DNA of 64,000 bases from Micromonospora sp. NBC_01699. GTDB lineage: Bacteria; Actinomycetota; Actinomycetes; Mycobacteriales; Micromonosporaceae. The stretch's first letter is position 1. Each line of letters begins with the position of its first letter. Location: contig NZ_CP109199.1 of NCBI RefSeq assembly GCF_036250065.1, positions 5,642,001-5,706,000 on the forward strand. Direction: 5' to 3'. The position numbers and the translations under genes are program-made. The notes beneath the pieces are model-generated. The model had not been told where the DNA came from, made no database searches, and saw only the letters and a list, made by a program, of their open reading frames with translations. Below are positions 36,419 through 44,675 of the stretch, in pieces.

Positions 36419-36425
36419 GGGACCA

Positions 36426-36431
36426 AGTGTA
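36426..36431 (-). promoter_or_regulatory. -10 box for the ABC-F leader transcript
   Basis: TACACT on the minus strand, 7 nt before the minigene GTG. No clear -35 is visible. Confidence 0.45.
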
Positions 36432-36496
36432 CCGGGCGACCGGGCACGCCCCCGGTCGGATTGCCGCGCATGATCAGCCAGGCGAACGGTGCCAGG

Positions 36497-36967
36497 TCAC
36501 GCCGGTAGCGGGTCCCCGCAGATCCGCCAGCTACCCCGGTCCTCGACCACCCGGTAGGCATGCGCCTCGCTGGCCCCGCTCGGGTCGACCAGGGTCACCC
36601 CGACCGAGAACGCCGTACCGGAGCGTTCCATCGTGTCGATCTGGTACGAGCGCACCGCCGGCCGGCCGGCGACGTCGGCGGCGAACTGTTCCCGGTCGAA
36701 CCGCTCCCGGGTGTCGACACAGAGCTGGTCGTACGCGCCGCCGTAGTTGCCGGCGATCAGACGCTGGACGAAGGAGTCGATGGCGATCCGGGCCGCCGCC
36801 TCCGGCTCCTGGGCCGGCCGGAACCAGAAGAACCCGCCGATGCCCAGCCCGGTCAGGCAGAGCAGCAGCGCCAGCCCGGCGACGAGCAGCAGCGGCCGAT
36901 GCAGTTCGCGGTCCAGCCTCGGCCACGCCGGTGCGGAACGACGACGGGTTCGGGCGCGCACAGCCAT
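36497..36967 (-). CDS. single-pass membrane protein, DUF4878/NTF2-like
   Basis: A 156-residue protein: a basic N-terminus, one membrane helix (about residues 25-47), then an exposed domain with 'AIDSFVQRLIAGNYGGAYDQ' and 'FAADVAGRPAVRSYQI', the pattern of small alpha+beta DUF4878-like domains. Function is unknown. ATG 36967 is preferred over the open frame 12 codons longer because TACCCT (complement of 36974-36979) lies 6 nt upstream, giving a leaderless mRNA. Confidence 0.72.
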   Translation of the reverse strand: MAVRARTRRRSAPAWPRLDRELHRPLLLVAGLALLLCLTGLGIGGFFWFRPAQEPEAAARIAIDSFVQRLIAGNYGGAYDQLCVDTRERFDREQFAADVAGRPAVRSYQIDTMERSGTAFSVGVTLVDPSGASEAHAYRVVEDRGSWRICGDPLPA

Positions 36968-37086
36968 GGCGGGAGGGTAGCCAGTGCCCCGCGCCGACGC
37001 CATCCGGGGACCACCCGACCCGCCCGGGTGGTCAGGCCGGGTGCGGCCGGGTCGGGTCGCGGACCAGGACCGTACCGCCCGGGTGG

Positions 37087-37746
37087 TCAGGCCGCAGGCG
37101 GGTCGGGGTCGCGGACCAGGACGCGTACGGCACGGGCGGCGGCGATCGCGTCGACCAGCACCGCGTGCCGGGGCTCCGGGACGTCGAGCAGCCGGTCCGC
37201 GCGCAGGGCGGCGAGCGGAGCGAGCCGTCGGTCGGCCAGGATCGTGTCGATCGCCCGCCGGTCCCCACCCGCCACCACCGCGTCGAGGCTGCCGACCGCC
37301 GGCAGCAGCAGCCGCAGGGCCAAGTCGACGGCATCGGCCATCGCCGCCTTGGCCTGGTTGTCCCGGCGCCGCGCGAAGCGCTGCTGGGACCAGCCACCGG
37401 CGGCGGTGCGCCCCTGCACGTACCGGGTGTCCACCTTGGAGGTCACCAGGGTCGCCCCGTCGGCGACACCGACCGCCACCGCGCCCTTGCGGGCCAGCAG
37501 CAGCCCCAGTCGGCGGGCGGTGGACACCAGGTCCAGGAAGCCGGGCAGGTCACCGGCGGGCGGCGTACCCGGTGGGTGGTGCAGTTCGGCGCTGGCGCCG
37601 TCCGGGGCGGTGAGCAGCAGACCGTACGGCGTGGGGGTGGTCTGCGGCGGACCGTGCCGGGCGGCGAAACCGTCGATCCAGCGGGCCACGCGGGCCGGTT
37701 CGACGTCGACCCACCGGCCGCCGCCGGCGGCGGGTCGGCTGCTCAT
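37087..37746 (-). CDS. acVLRF1-type peptidyl-tRNA hydrolase
   Basis: A 219-residue protein of the actinobacterial VLRF1 (Vms1-like release factor) family. The catalytic loop 'GGWSQQRFARRRDNQ' (Gly117 to Gln131) corresponds to the GxQ-containing loop of eRF1/Vms1. It begins 'RWIDGFAARHG', typical of the family. Members release nascent chains from tRNA on stalled large ribosomal subunits (family knowledge). ATG 37746 lies 6 nt after TACGGT (complement of 37753-37758), a leaderless arrangement. Confidence 0.85.
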   Translation of the reverse strand: MSSRPAAGGGRWVDVEPARVARWIDGFAARHGPPQTTPTPYGLLLTAPDGASAELHHPPGTPPAGDLPGFLDLVSTARRLGLLLARKGAVAVGVADGATLVTSKVDTRYVQGRTAAGGWSQQRFARRRDNQAKAAMADAVDLALRLLLPAVGSLDAVVAGGDRRAIDTILADRRLAPLAALRADRLLDVPEPRHAVLVDAIAAARAVRVLVRDPDPPAA

Positions 37747-37868
37747 CCCCCGACCGTACGGCAACCGGCTCGGCCGGCGGGCGGCACCCGTACGGTGAGC
37801 ACCGAGACCAGCCGCCCTCGCGGCCCGGCGGACGGCCCGCTAGCTCGCGGGTATGTCGGTCAGGTATC

Positions 37869-37893
37869 GACGTTGTTAGGTCTTTCCAACGTC
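37869..37893. promoter_or_regulatory. inverted repeat upstream of the acylase gene
   Basis: Perfect 7-bp arms GACGTTG (37869-37875) and CAACGTC (37887-37893) with an 11-nt spacer, about 70 nt before the start codon of the secreted acylase-family gene. A candidate operator. Confidence 0.45.
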
Positions 37894-37964
37894 CTGAGTG
37901 AACGGTTAGCATCCGTTATCTGAAGTTTCTTCATGTAATGATCCCACCGGCAGGAGGATCAGCC

Positions 37965-40900
37965 ATGCCCGGACATGTCCTGAATCGACGGGTGACGGCG
38001 GCCCTCGCCGTCCTGGTCACCACAGCCACCGCCCTCGTGGCCGGCCCCACCCCCGCACCGGCCGCTCCGGCATCGGACCCGGTCGGGGCCGCCGCCGCGC
38101 CGGACACCGTCGGCACCGCCTCCTTCGCCGCCGGTGACTACTGCCTCGGCCAATGCGCCGACATCCTGCCGCCCGGCCAGAACGGCAACGCCACCCTGGT
38201 CGAGGTGCTCGGCAACCAGGCGTTCGGCACCCTGCCGCGGCACTCCGGCGACCAACTCGGCAAGTACGCCAACCTGGTCTACGGCTACGCCGGCCTGCGC
38301 GAGGACCAGATCGAGAACTTCTTCACCGACGCGTCCTTCGGCGTGCCGCCGGGCCAGGCCGAACGGACCTACTCCCCGCGTGCCGACGTGACCATCGTCC
38401 GGGACCGGTCCACCGGCGTCCCGCACGTCACCGGCACCACCCGGGGCGGCACCATGTACGGCGCCGGTTTCGCCGGCGCCGAGGACCGGCTGTTCACCAT
38501 GGACCTGCTCCGGCACGTCGGGCGCGGCACGCTCACCCCGTTCGCGGGTGGCGCCCCCGGCAACCGGGCCCTGGAACAGAGCGTCTGGCGCAACTCGCCG
38601 TACACCGAGGCGGACCTCCAGGCCCAGGTCGAGGCGCTGCGCCAGCGCGGCCCGCGCGGCGAGCAGCTCTACACCGACGTACGCGAGTACATCGACGGGA
38701 TCAACGCGTACATCGGGGTCTGCATGGCGGGCCGCAACTGCCCCGGCGAGTACGTGCTCACCGGGCACCTGGACGCGATCACCAACGAGGGCGGCCCGGA
38801 GCCGTTCGAGATGACCGACCTGATCGCCATCGCCGGTGTGGTCGGCGGGCTGTTCGGCGGCGGGGGCGGCACCGAGATGCAGTCGGCGCTGGTCCGGATC
38901 GCCGCTCGGGCCAAGTACGGCCCGGTCGAGGGAGACAGGGTGTGGACCGCGTTCCGGGCCGAGAACGACCCGGAGGCGGTGCTGACCCTGCACGACGGCC
39001 AGAGCTTTCCGTACGGCGGCGCCTCGCCGGACGCGCCCAGCGTGGTCCTGCCCGACGCCGGCAGCAGCCGGGTCGAACCGGTGGTCACCGACCAAACCGG
39101 TTCGGCGACCAGCGCCACCGGTGGCCCGTCCGAACTCGCCGCCGCACTGTCCGGGCTGACCATCACCCCGGCCAGCCGGGGCATGTCGAACGCGGCGGTG
39201 ATCTCCGGCGAGCACTCGACCACCGGCCACCCGGTCGCCGTCTTCGGCCCGCAGACCGGCTACTTCTCCCCGCAGCTGCTGATGGTGCAGGAGTTGCAGG
39301 GGCCGGGGATCAGCGCCCGGGGCGCCGCGTTCGCCGGCATCAACCTCTACGTCCTGCTCGGCCGGGGTCAGGACTACGCCTGGAGCGCCACCTCGTCCAA
39401 CCAGGACATCACCGACACGTACGCGGTCCCGCTCTGCACCACCGACGGCAGCGCGCCCACGCTGGCCAGCAACCGCTACCGGTTCCGGGGGCAGTGCCTG
39501 GCGATGGAGGAGCTGTCGCACGTCAACTCGTGGACGCCGAGCGTCGCCGACGGCACTCCGGCCGGGTCGTACCGGATCGTCGCCTGGCGTACCGCGCTCG
39601 GCCTGGTCGGGTGGCGCGGCACGATCGGCGGCCAGCCGTACGCGTTCACGTCGTTGCGGTCGACGTACCGGCACGAGGCGGACTCGGCGATCGGGTTCCA
39701 GATGTTCAACGACCCGGCCGCGATGGGCACCGCCGCCGGGTTCAAGGAATCCGCCGCCACCATCGGGTACGCGTTCAACTGGTTCTACGTCAACTCCGCC
39801 GAGTCGGCGTACTTCAACTCCGGCCTGAACCCGGTACGCGCCGCCGGGTCGAACCCGAACCTGCCGCAGAAGGGCGAGCCGGCGTACGAGTGGCCCGGCT
39901 TCGACCCGGCGACCAACACCGCCACCTACATTCCGGCCTCGGCGCACCCGAACTCGGTCGACCAGGACTACTACGTGAGCTGGAACAACAAGCAGGCCAG
40001 GGACTTCGGGGCGGCCGACGGCAACTTCAGCTACGGCGCGGTGCACCGGGCCGACCTGCTCGACAGGCCGGTACGGGCCGCGCTGGCCGCCGGCCAGAAG
40101 TTCGACCGGGCGTCATTGACCTCCCTGGTACAGCGGGCCGGGCTGACCGACCTGCGCGGCATCGAGGTGCTCGACGAGCTGATCCGGGTACTGGAGAGCC
40201 AACCGGTCACCGACGCCAACCTGGCCGCCACGATCGGCCGGTTGAGAAGCTGGCGGCAGGCAGGCGCGCTGCGGGTGGAGACCGCCAGCGGCTCGAAGGT
40301 CTACCAGCACGCCGAGGCGATCCGGGTCTTCGACGCATGGTGGCCGCTGCTGGTCAACGGCCAGTTCAAGGCGCCGCTCGGCCCCGACCTCTACCAGTCG
40401 CTGGTGAACGCGATGCAGGTCAACGAGTCGCCGTCGGGCCACCAGCGCGGCGACGTCTCCAACCTGCCCGGCTCGGCCAACGCGGCCCAGGCGCACAAGG
40501 GATCGTCGTTCCAGTACGGCTGGTGGGGCTGGGTCGACAAGGACCTGCGCGCCGTCCTCGGCGACCCGGTACGGGGCGGGCTCGGCCGCACCTACTGCGG
40601 TGGCGGCGACCTCGCCTCCTGCCGGCAGATCCTGCTCGACACGCTGCGTACCGCCGCCGCCCAGCCGGCGTCGACGGTCTATCCCGGCGACGCGAGCTGC
40701 TCCGCCGGCGACCAGTGGTGCGCCGACGCGATCATCCAGTCACCGCTGGGCGGGATCAAACACGCCACCATCGCCTGGCAGAACCGGCCGACGTACCAGC
40801 AGGTGGTGTCGTTCCCGGCGGGTCGGGGCGACGACGTGAGCAACCTGGCCGCCGGGCGTACGGCCACCGCGTCGAGCAGCCAGCTCGGCAACGGTGCCGC

Positions 40901-41222
40901 CCGCGCGGTCGACGGCGATCCCGGCACCCGCTGGGCGAGCTCATGGTCGGACAACCAGTCGATCACGGTCGACCTGGGCTCGGTCCGACCGGTCGGCCGG
41001 GTCGTGCTGGCCTGGGAGGCGGCGTACGCGCGCTCGTACCGGATCGAGGTCTCCACCGACGGCACCACCTGGCAACCGGTCTGGTCCACCACCACCGGCG
41101 ACGGCGGCACCGACAACATCACCTTCACCCCCACCGAAGCCCGCTATATCCGCACACACGGCCTCACCCGAGCCACCACCTTCGGCTTCTCCCTCTGGGA
41201 GTTCGAAACCTACGCCCACTGA
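37965..41222 (+). CDS. secreted penicillin-acylase-family Ntn hydrolase with F5/8C domain
   Basis: A 1085-residue exported protein. A signal peptide (about 1-30) precedes the alpha region ('SPRADVTIVRDRSTGVPHVTG', 'GAGFAGAEDRLF'). Autocatalytic cleavage is expected before Ser408 in 'SRGMSNAAVISGEHS', which becomes the nucleophile. The C-terminal 125 residues form a discoidin-like F5/8C carbohydrate-binding domain ('TASSSQLGNGAARAVDG', 'GTRWASSW'). It probably cleaves an amide such as an acyl-homoserine lactone or lipopeptide; the substrate is unknown. ATG 37965 has a perfect AGGAGG at 37952-37957. It is monocistronic. Confidence 0.9.
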   Translation: MPGHVLNRRVTAALAVLVTTATALVAGPTPAPAAPASDPVGAAAAPDTVGTASFAAGDYCLGQCADILPPGQNGNATLVEVLGNQAFGTLPRHSGDQLGKYANLVYGYAGLREDQIENFFTDASFGVPPGQAERTYSPRADVTIVRDRSTGVPHVTGTTRGGTMYGAGFAGAEDRLFTMDLLRHVGRGTLTPFAGGAPGNRALEQSVWRNSPYTEADLQAQVEALRQRGPRGEQLYTDVREYIDGINAYIGVCMAGRNCPGEYVLTGHLDAITNEGGPEPFEMTDLIAIAGVVGGLFGGGGGTEMQSALVRIAARAKYGPVEGDRVWTAFRAENDPEAVLTLHDGQSFPYGGASPDAPSVVLPDAGSSRVEPVVTDQTGSATSATGGPSELAAALSGLTITPASRGMSNAAVISGEHSTTGHPVAVFGPQTGYFSPQLLMVQELQGPGISARGAAFAGINLYVLLGRGQDYAWSATSSNQDITDTYAVPLCTTDGSAPTLASNRYRFRGQCLAMEELSHVNSWTPSVADGTPAGSYRIVAWRTALGLVGWRGTIGGQPYAFTSLRSTYRHEADSAIGFQMFNDPAAMGTAAGFKESAATIGYAFNWFYVNSAESAYFNSGLNPVRAAGSNPNLPQKGEPAYEWPGFDPATNTATYIPASAHPNSVDQDYYVSWNNKQARDFGAADGNFSYGAVHRADLLDRPVRAALAAGQKFDRASLTSLVQRAGLTDLRGIEVLDELIRVLESQPVTDANLAATIGRLRSWRQAGALRVETASGSKVYQHAEAIRVFDAWWPLLVNGQFKAPLGPDLYQSLVNAMQVNESPSGHQRGDVSNLPGSANAAQAHKGSSFQYGWWGWVDKDLRAVLGDPVRGGLGRTYCGGGDLASCRQILLDTLRTAAAQPASTVYPGDASCSAGDQWCADAIIQSPLGGIKHATIAWQNRPTYQQVVSFPAGRGDDVSNLAAGRTATASSSQLGNGAARAVDGDPGTRWASSWSDNQSITVDLGSVRPVGRVVLAWEAAYARSYRIEVSTDGTTWQPVWSTTTGDGGTDNITFTPTEARYIRTHGLTRATTFGFSLWEFETYAH

Positions 41223-41240
41223 GAGCGCGCCTCAGACAGT

Positions 41241-41278
41241 GAAAGAGTGGCTATCCGCACCCGGATAGCCACTCTTTC
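41241..41278. terminator. strong bidirectional terminator with T-rich end
   Basis: A perfect 17-bp stem, GAAAGAGTGGCTATCCG (41241-41257) with 41262-41278, and a CACC loop. A/T-rich ends on both sides suit intrinsic termination of both the acylase gene and the suf operon. Confidence 0.92.
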
Positions 41279-41307
41279 TCTGCAAGCGTGCCCAACGTGG
41301 GGCGGGG

Positions 41308-41784
41308 TCAGACGTTGAAGCCAAGGGCGCGGAGTTGGTCGCGGCCCTCGTCGGTGATCTTGTCCGGGCCCCACGGGGGGAGCCAGACCCAGTTGATACG
41401 GAAGTCGGCGACCAGGCCGCCACCGGGGCCGGTGGTCAGCGCCTGCCGGGTCTGGTCCTCGATGACGTCGGTCAGCGGGCAGGCCGCCGAGGTCAGCGTC
41501 ATGTCCAGGGTGGCGACATTGTCGTCACCGACGTGCACCCCGTAGACCAGGCCGAGGTCGACCACGTTGATGCCCAGTTCGGGGTCGACGACGTCCTTCA
41601 TCGCCTCCTCGATCTCGCCGATCGCGGCCTTGCTGACCACCGTTTCGCCGGCCACGGCCTCGACGGCCTCGCCCTTACCGATCGCGACATCGGCCGCACC
41701 GGTCGCGGCGACCTCGGCCGCACCGGTCGCGCCAACGGTCTCCTCGGAACTCATGCCTTCCAGCACCTCGCTGCGCTCGCTCAT
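41308..41784 (-). CDS. sufT: metal-sulfur cluster assembly factor (SufT/DUF59)
   Basis: A 158-residue protein, last gene of the suf operon. After an Ala/Glu-rich N-terminal extension (about residues 1-55) comes the MIP18/DUF59 domain: 'AMKDVVDPELGINVVDLGLVYG' in sequence, then 'TLTSAACPLTDVIE' with the conserved Cys. SufT-type proteins assist Fe-S cluster delivery to client enzymes. ATG 41784 overlaps the sufU stop (ATGA) with GGAGG upstream. A second in-frame ATG ten codons later is possible. Confidence 0.9.
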   Translation of the reverse strand: MSERSEVLEGMSSEETVGATGAAEVAATGAADVAIGKGEAVEAVAGETVVSKAAIGEIEEAMKDVVDPELGINVVDLGLVYGVHVGDDNVATLDMTLTSAACPLTDVIEDQTRQALTTGPGGGLVADFRINWVWLPPWGPDKITDEGRDQLRALGFNV

Positions 41785-42254
41785 GCCTTCACCTCCGGGC
41801 TCACGCCCACACCGGCGCGTACCGCGGCGTCCTTGAACGCCATCCACGGCAGCAGCGCACATTTCACCCGGCCCGGGTAGCGGGCGACACCGGCGAAAGC
41901 CACCCCGTCACCCAGCACCTCCTCGTCCGGCGTCACCAGCCCGCGACCGGAGACCAGCTCGACAAACGCCGCGTGCACGGCGAACGCCTCGTCGGCACCG
42001 CGGCCGTTGAGCAGTTCGTGCAGCACGCTCGCCGACGCCTGGCTGATCGAACAGCCCATGCCGTCGTACGAGATGTCGGACAGCACGTCCCGCGCCACCG
42101 CCACCCGCACCGTCACCTCGTCACCACAGGTCGGGTTGACGTGGTGGGCCTCCGCGACCCGGCCGGAGTTGTCGGCCGGGTCACGCAGCCCGCGACCGTG
42201 CGGGTGCTTGTAATGATCCAGGATGATCTCCTGGTAGAGCTGGTCGAGTTGCAT
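41781..42254 (-). CDS. sufU: SufU, zinc-dependent sulfur transfer protein
   Basis: A 157-residue NifU-like protein with the three ligand cysteines in 'NPTCGDEV', 'GMGCSISQAS' and 'RVKCALLPW'. In Gram-positive bacteria SufU binds zinc and accepts persulfide sulfur from SufS for cluster assembly on SufBCD. The ATG overlaps the sufS stop by one base (TGATG), and its stop overlaps the sufT ATG. Confidence 0.95.
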   Translation of the reverse strand: MQLDQLYQEIILDHYKHPHGRGLRDPADNSGRVAEAHHVNPTCGDEVTVRVAVARDVLSDISYDGMGCSISQASASVLHELLNGRGADEAFAVHAAFVELVSGRGLVTPDEEVLGDGVAFAGVARYPGRVKCALLPWMAFKDAAVRAGVGVSPEVKA

Positions 42255-43558
42255 CAGCCGAAAACCTTTCGCACCTGCTCAAGAGCAGCCACCATCGAAT
42301 CGATCTCGGTGGTGGTGGTGTACAGGTAGAACGAGGCGCGGGTTGTCGCCGGTACGCCGTACCGCACGCAGACCGGACGGGCGCAGTGGTGCCCGACCCG
42401 TACCTGCACGCCCTGGGCGTCCAGCACCTGACCGACGTCGTGCGGGTGCACGCCGTCGAGCGCGAACGAGATCGTGCCGCCCCGGCCGATCGGCACCACC
42501 GGCCCGAAGATCCGCAGCCCCGGTACGGTCCCGAGGGCGTCCAACGCGTACGCGGTGATCTCCTTCTCGTGCCACTGGATCGCCCGCATCCCGATGCCGG
42601 TGAGGTAGTCGACCGCGGCGCCGAGCGCCACCGCCTCGGCGATCGGCGGGGTGCCCGCCTCGAACCGGGCCGGTGGCGGTGCGAACGTGGAGCCGCCCAT
42701 GGAGACGGTCTCGATCATCGAACCGCCGCCCATGAACGGCGGCATCGCCGCGAGCAGCTCGGCCCGGCCCCAGAGCACCCCGATCCCGGTCGGCGCGCAC
42801 ATCTTGTGCCCGGTGAACGCGATGAAGTCGACGTCCAGGTCGACCACGTCCACCGGGATGTGCGGGACCGACTGGGAGCAGTCGAGCATCAGCAGCGCAC
42901 CGACCGCGCGGACCCGTTCGGTGATCCGCGCGGTGGCGTTGACGGTGCCCAGGATGTTCGAGACGTGCACCAGCGAGACGAGCTTGGTGCGCTCGTTGAC
43001 CAGGTCGTCCAGCTCGGACTCGTCCAGCCTGCCGCCCTCGGTGAGCTTGAACCAGCGCAGCGTGGCGCCGGTCCGCTCGCAGAGCAGCTGCCACGGGACG
43101 ATGTTCGAGTGGTGCTCCATCTCGGAGATCACCACCTCGTCGCCGGGGCCGAGGCGGAACCTCGGGTCACCGTGCGCGCCGGCGGAGGCGTTCGAGAAGG
43201 CGTACGCGACCAGGTTGATCGCCTCGGTGGAGTTCTTGGTGAACACCACCTCGTCCGGGCTCGGGGCGTTGATGAACGCGGCCACCTTCGCCCGCGCCCC
43301 CTCGTACGCCTCGGTCGCCTCGGTGCCCAGCGTGTGCACCGAGCGGGACACGTTGCCGTTGTGCCGCTCGTAGTGCTCCCGCAGGACGTCGAGCACCTGC
43401 CTCGGTTTCTGCGAGGTGTTGGCGCTGTCGAGGTAGACCAGCGGATGCCCGTTGACCTCCCGATCGAGGATCGGGAAGTCGGCGCGCACCTTCGACACGT
43501 CGAAGCGGGGCACGTCGTCGTACTGCGGCATGCCCGACGGGATCGCGATCGTGGTCAT
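42254..43558 (-). CDS. sufS: cysteine desulfurase SufS
   Basis: A 434-residue PLP enzyme (class V aminotransferase fold). It has 'FTKNSTEAINLVAYAF', the PLP lysine in 'FTGHKMCAPTGIGVL' and the persulfide-forming Cys in 'VGHHCARPVC'. It removes sulfur from cysteine for Fe-S assembly. The ATG starts 20 nt after sufC, and the stop overlaps sufU. The length is usual for group II SufS with a short N-terminal extension. Confidence 0.96.
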   Translation of the reverse strand: MTTIAIPSGMPQYDDVPRFDVSKVRADFPILDREVNGHPLVYLDSANTSQKPRQVLDVLREHYERHNGNVSRSVHTLGTEATEAYEGARAKVAAFINAPSPDEVVFTKNSTEAINLVAYAFSNASAGAHGDPRFRLGPGDEVVISEMEHHSNIVPWQLLCERTGATLRWFKLTEGGRLDESELDDLVNERTKLVSLVHVSNILGTVNATARITERVRAVGALLMLDCSQSVPHIPVDVVDLDVDFIAFTGHKMCAPTGIGVLWGRAELLAAMPPFMGGGSMIETVSMGGSTFAPPPARFEAGTPPIAEAVALGAAVDYLTGIGMRAIQWHEKEITAYALDALGTVPGLRIFGPVVPIGRGGTISFALDGVHPHDVGQVLDAQGVQVRVGHHCARPVCVRYGVPATTRASFYLYTTTTEIDSMVAALEQVRKVFG

Positions 43559-43578
43559 CTCCGGCAGCTTTCTCTCGT

Positions 43579-44352
43579 TCAGGCCCGAGCCGCGCCGGCT
43601 CCGGCCACGTACCGCTCGTAGCCCTCGGCTTCGAGCTTCTCGGACAGTTCCGGGCCGCCCTGCTCGACGATCTTGCCGCCGACGAAGACGTGCACGAAGT
43701 CCGGCTTGATGTAGCGCAGGATCCGGGTGTAGTGGGTGATCAGCAGCAGGCCGGTCTGGCCGGTCTCGCGGACCCGGTTGACGCCCTCGCTGACCACCCG
43801 CAGCGCGTCGATGTCGAGACCGGAGTCGGTCTCGTCGAGGATGGCGATCTTCGGCTTGAGCAGTTCGAGCTGCACGATCTCGTGCCGCTTCTTCTCGCCG
43901 CCGGAGAAGCCCTCGTTGACGTTGCGCTGGGCGAACGCCGGGTCCATCTGCAACCGCTCCATCGCGCCGCGCAGCTCGCCGGCCCAGGTGCGCAGCTTCG
44001 GTGCCGTACCGTCGACCGCCGTCTTGGCGGTACGCAGGAAGTTGGCCACCGACACGCCGGGAACCTCGACCGGGTACTGCATGGCCAGGAAGAGCCCGGC
44101 GCGGGCCCGCTCGTCCACGGTCAGCGACAGCACGTCGACGCCGTCGAGCGTCACCGAACCGCCGGTGATCTGGTACTTCGGGTGACCGGCGATCGAGTAG
44201 GCCAGGGTCGACTTGCCCGACCCGTTCGGGCCCATGATGGCGTGGGTCTCCCCCGCCCGCACGGTCAGGTCGACGCCGGCCAGAATCGGCTTGAGCTGGC
44301 CCTCGGGCAGCTTGACCGACACCTGAAGGTCACGGATCTCCAGAACGCTCAC
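43579..44352 (-). CDS. sufC: SufC, Fe-S assembly ATPase
   Basis: A 257-residue ABC-type ATPase of the SufBCD scaffold. It has Walker A 'GPNGSGKST', the SufC-typical signature 'FSGGEKKRHEI' and Walker B 'IAILDETDSGLDIDAL'. It is soluble and dimerises with SufB and SufD. The start is GTG 44352, overlapping the Rieske gene stop (GTGA); the open frame upstream belongs to that gene's antisense. Confidence 0.96.
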   Translation of the reverse strand: MSVLEIRDLQVSVKLPEGQLKPILAGVDLTVRAGETHAIMGPNGSGKSTLAYSIAGHPKYQITGGSVTLDGVDVLSLTVDERARAGLFLAMQYPVEVPGVSVANFLRTAKTAVDGTAPKLRTWAGELRGAMERLQMDPAFAQRNVNEGFSGGEKKRHEIVQLELLKPKIAILDETDSGLDIDALRVVSEGVNRVRETGQTGLLLITHYTRILRYIKPDFVHVFVGGKIVEQGGPELSEKLEAEGYERYVAGAGAARA

Positions 44353-44675
44353 GGGGTAACTCCATTGCTTGGCGTAAGAATGACGAATACATCTCCGTCG
44401 CGGACCTCGACGGGATAGACAGGCACGGGTTCGGTGGCGGGCAGGCCGCTCGGCGCACCGGTACGCAGGTCGAACCGGGAGCCGTGCAGCCAGCATTCGA
44501 GCGTGCAGCCGTCGAGCTCACCCTCGGAGAGGGCGACCGCGGCGTGCGAGCACTCGTCCCGGATGGCGTAGAAGGCGTCGTCGTCGGCGTGCACCAGGGC
44601 GATCTCGGTGCCGTCGATCTCCGCCCGGACGACGGCGCCCTTCGGCACCTCGTCGACGGCACAGACGCGGACCAT
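44349..44675 (-). CDS. Rieske-type [2Fe-2S] ferredoxin of the suf operon
   Basis: A 108-residue non-heme Rieske ferredoxin. The cluster ligands are in 'DECSHAAVALSEG' (C-x-H) and 'ECWLHGSRFD' (C-x2-H). Such proteins are regularly found between sufD and sufC in actinobacteria and probably supply electrons during cluster assembly. ATG 44675 overlaps the sufD stop (TGATG), and its stop overlaps the sufC GTG. The larger open frame around it is a shadow of sufD. Confidence 0.93.
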   Translation of the reverse strand: MVRVCAVDEVPKGAVVRAEIDGTEIALVHADDDAFYAIRDECSHAAVALSEGELDGCTLECWLHGSRFDLRTGAPSGLPATEPVPVYPVEVRDGDVFVILTPSNGVTP

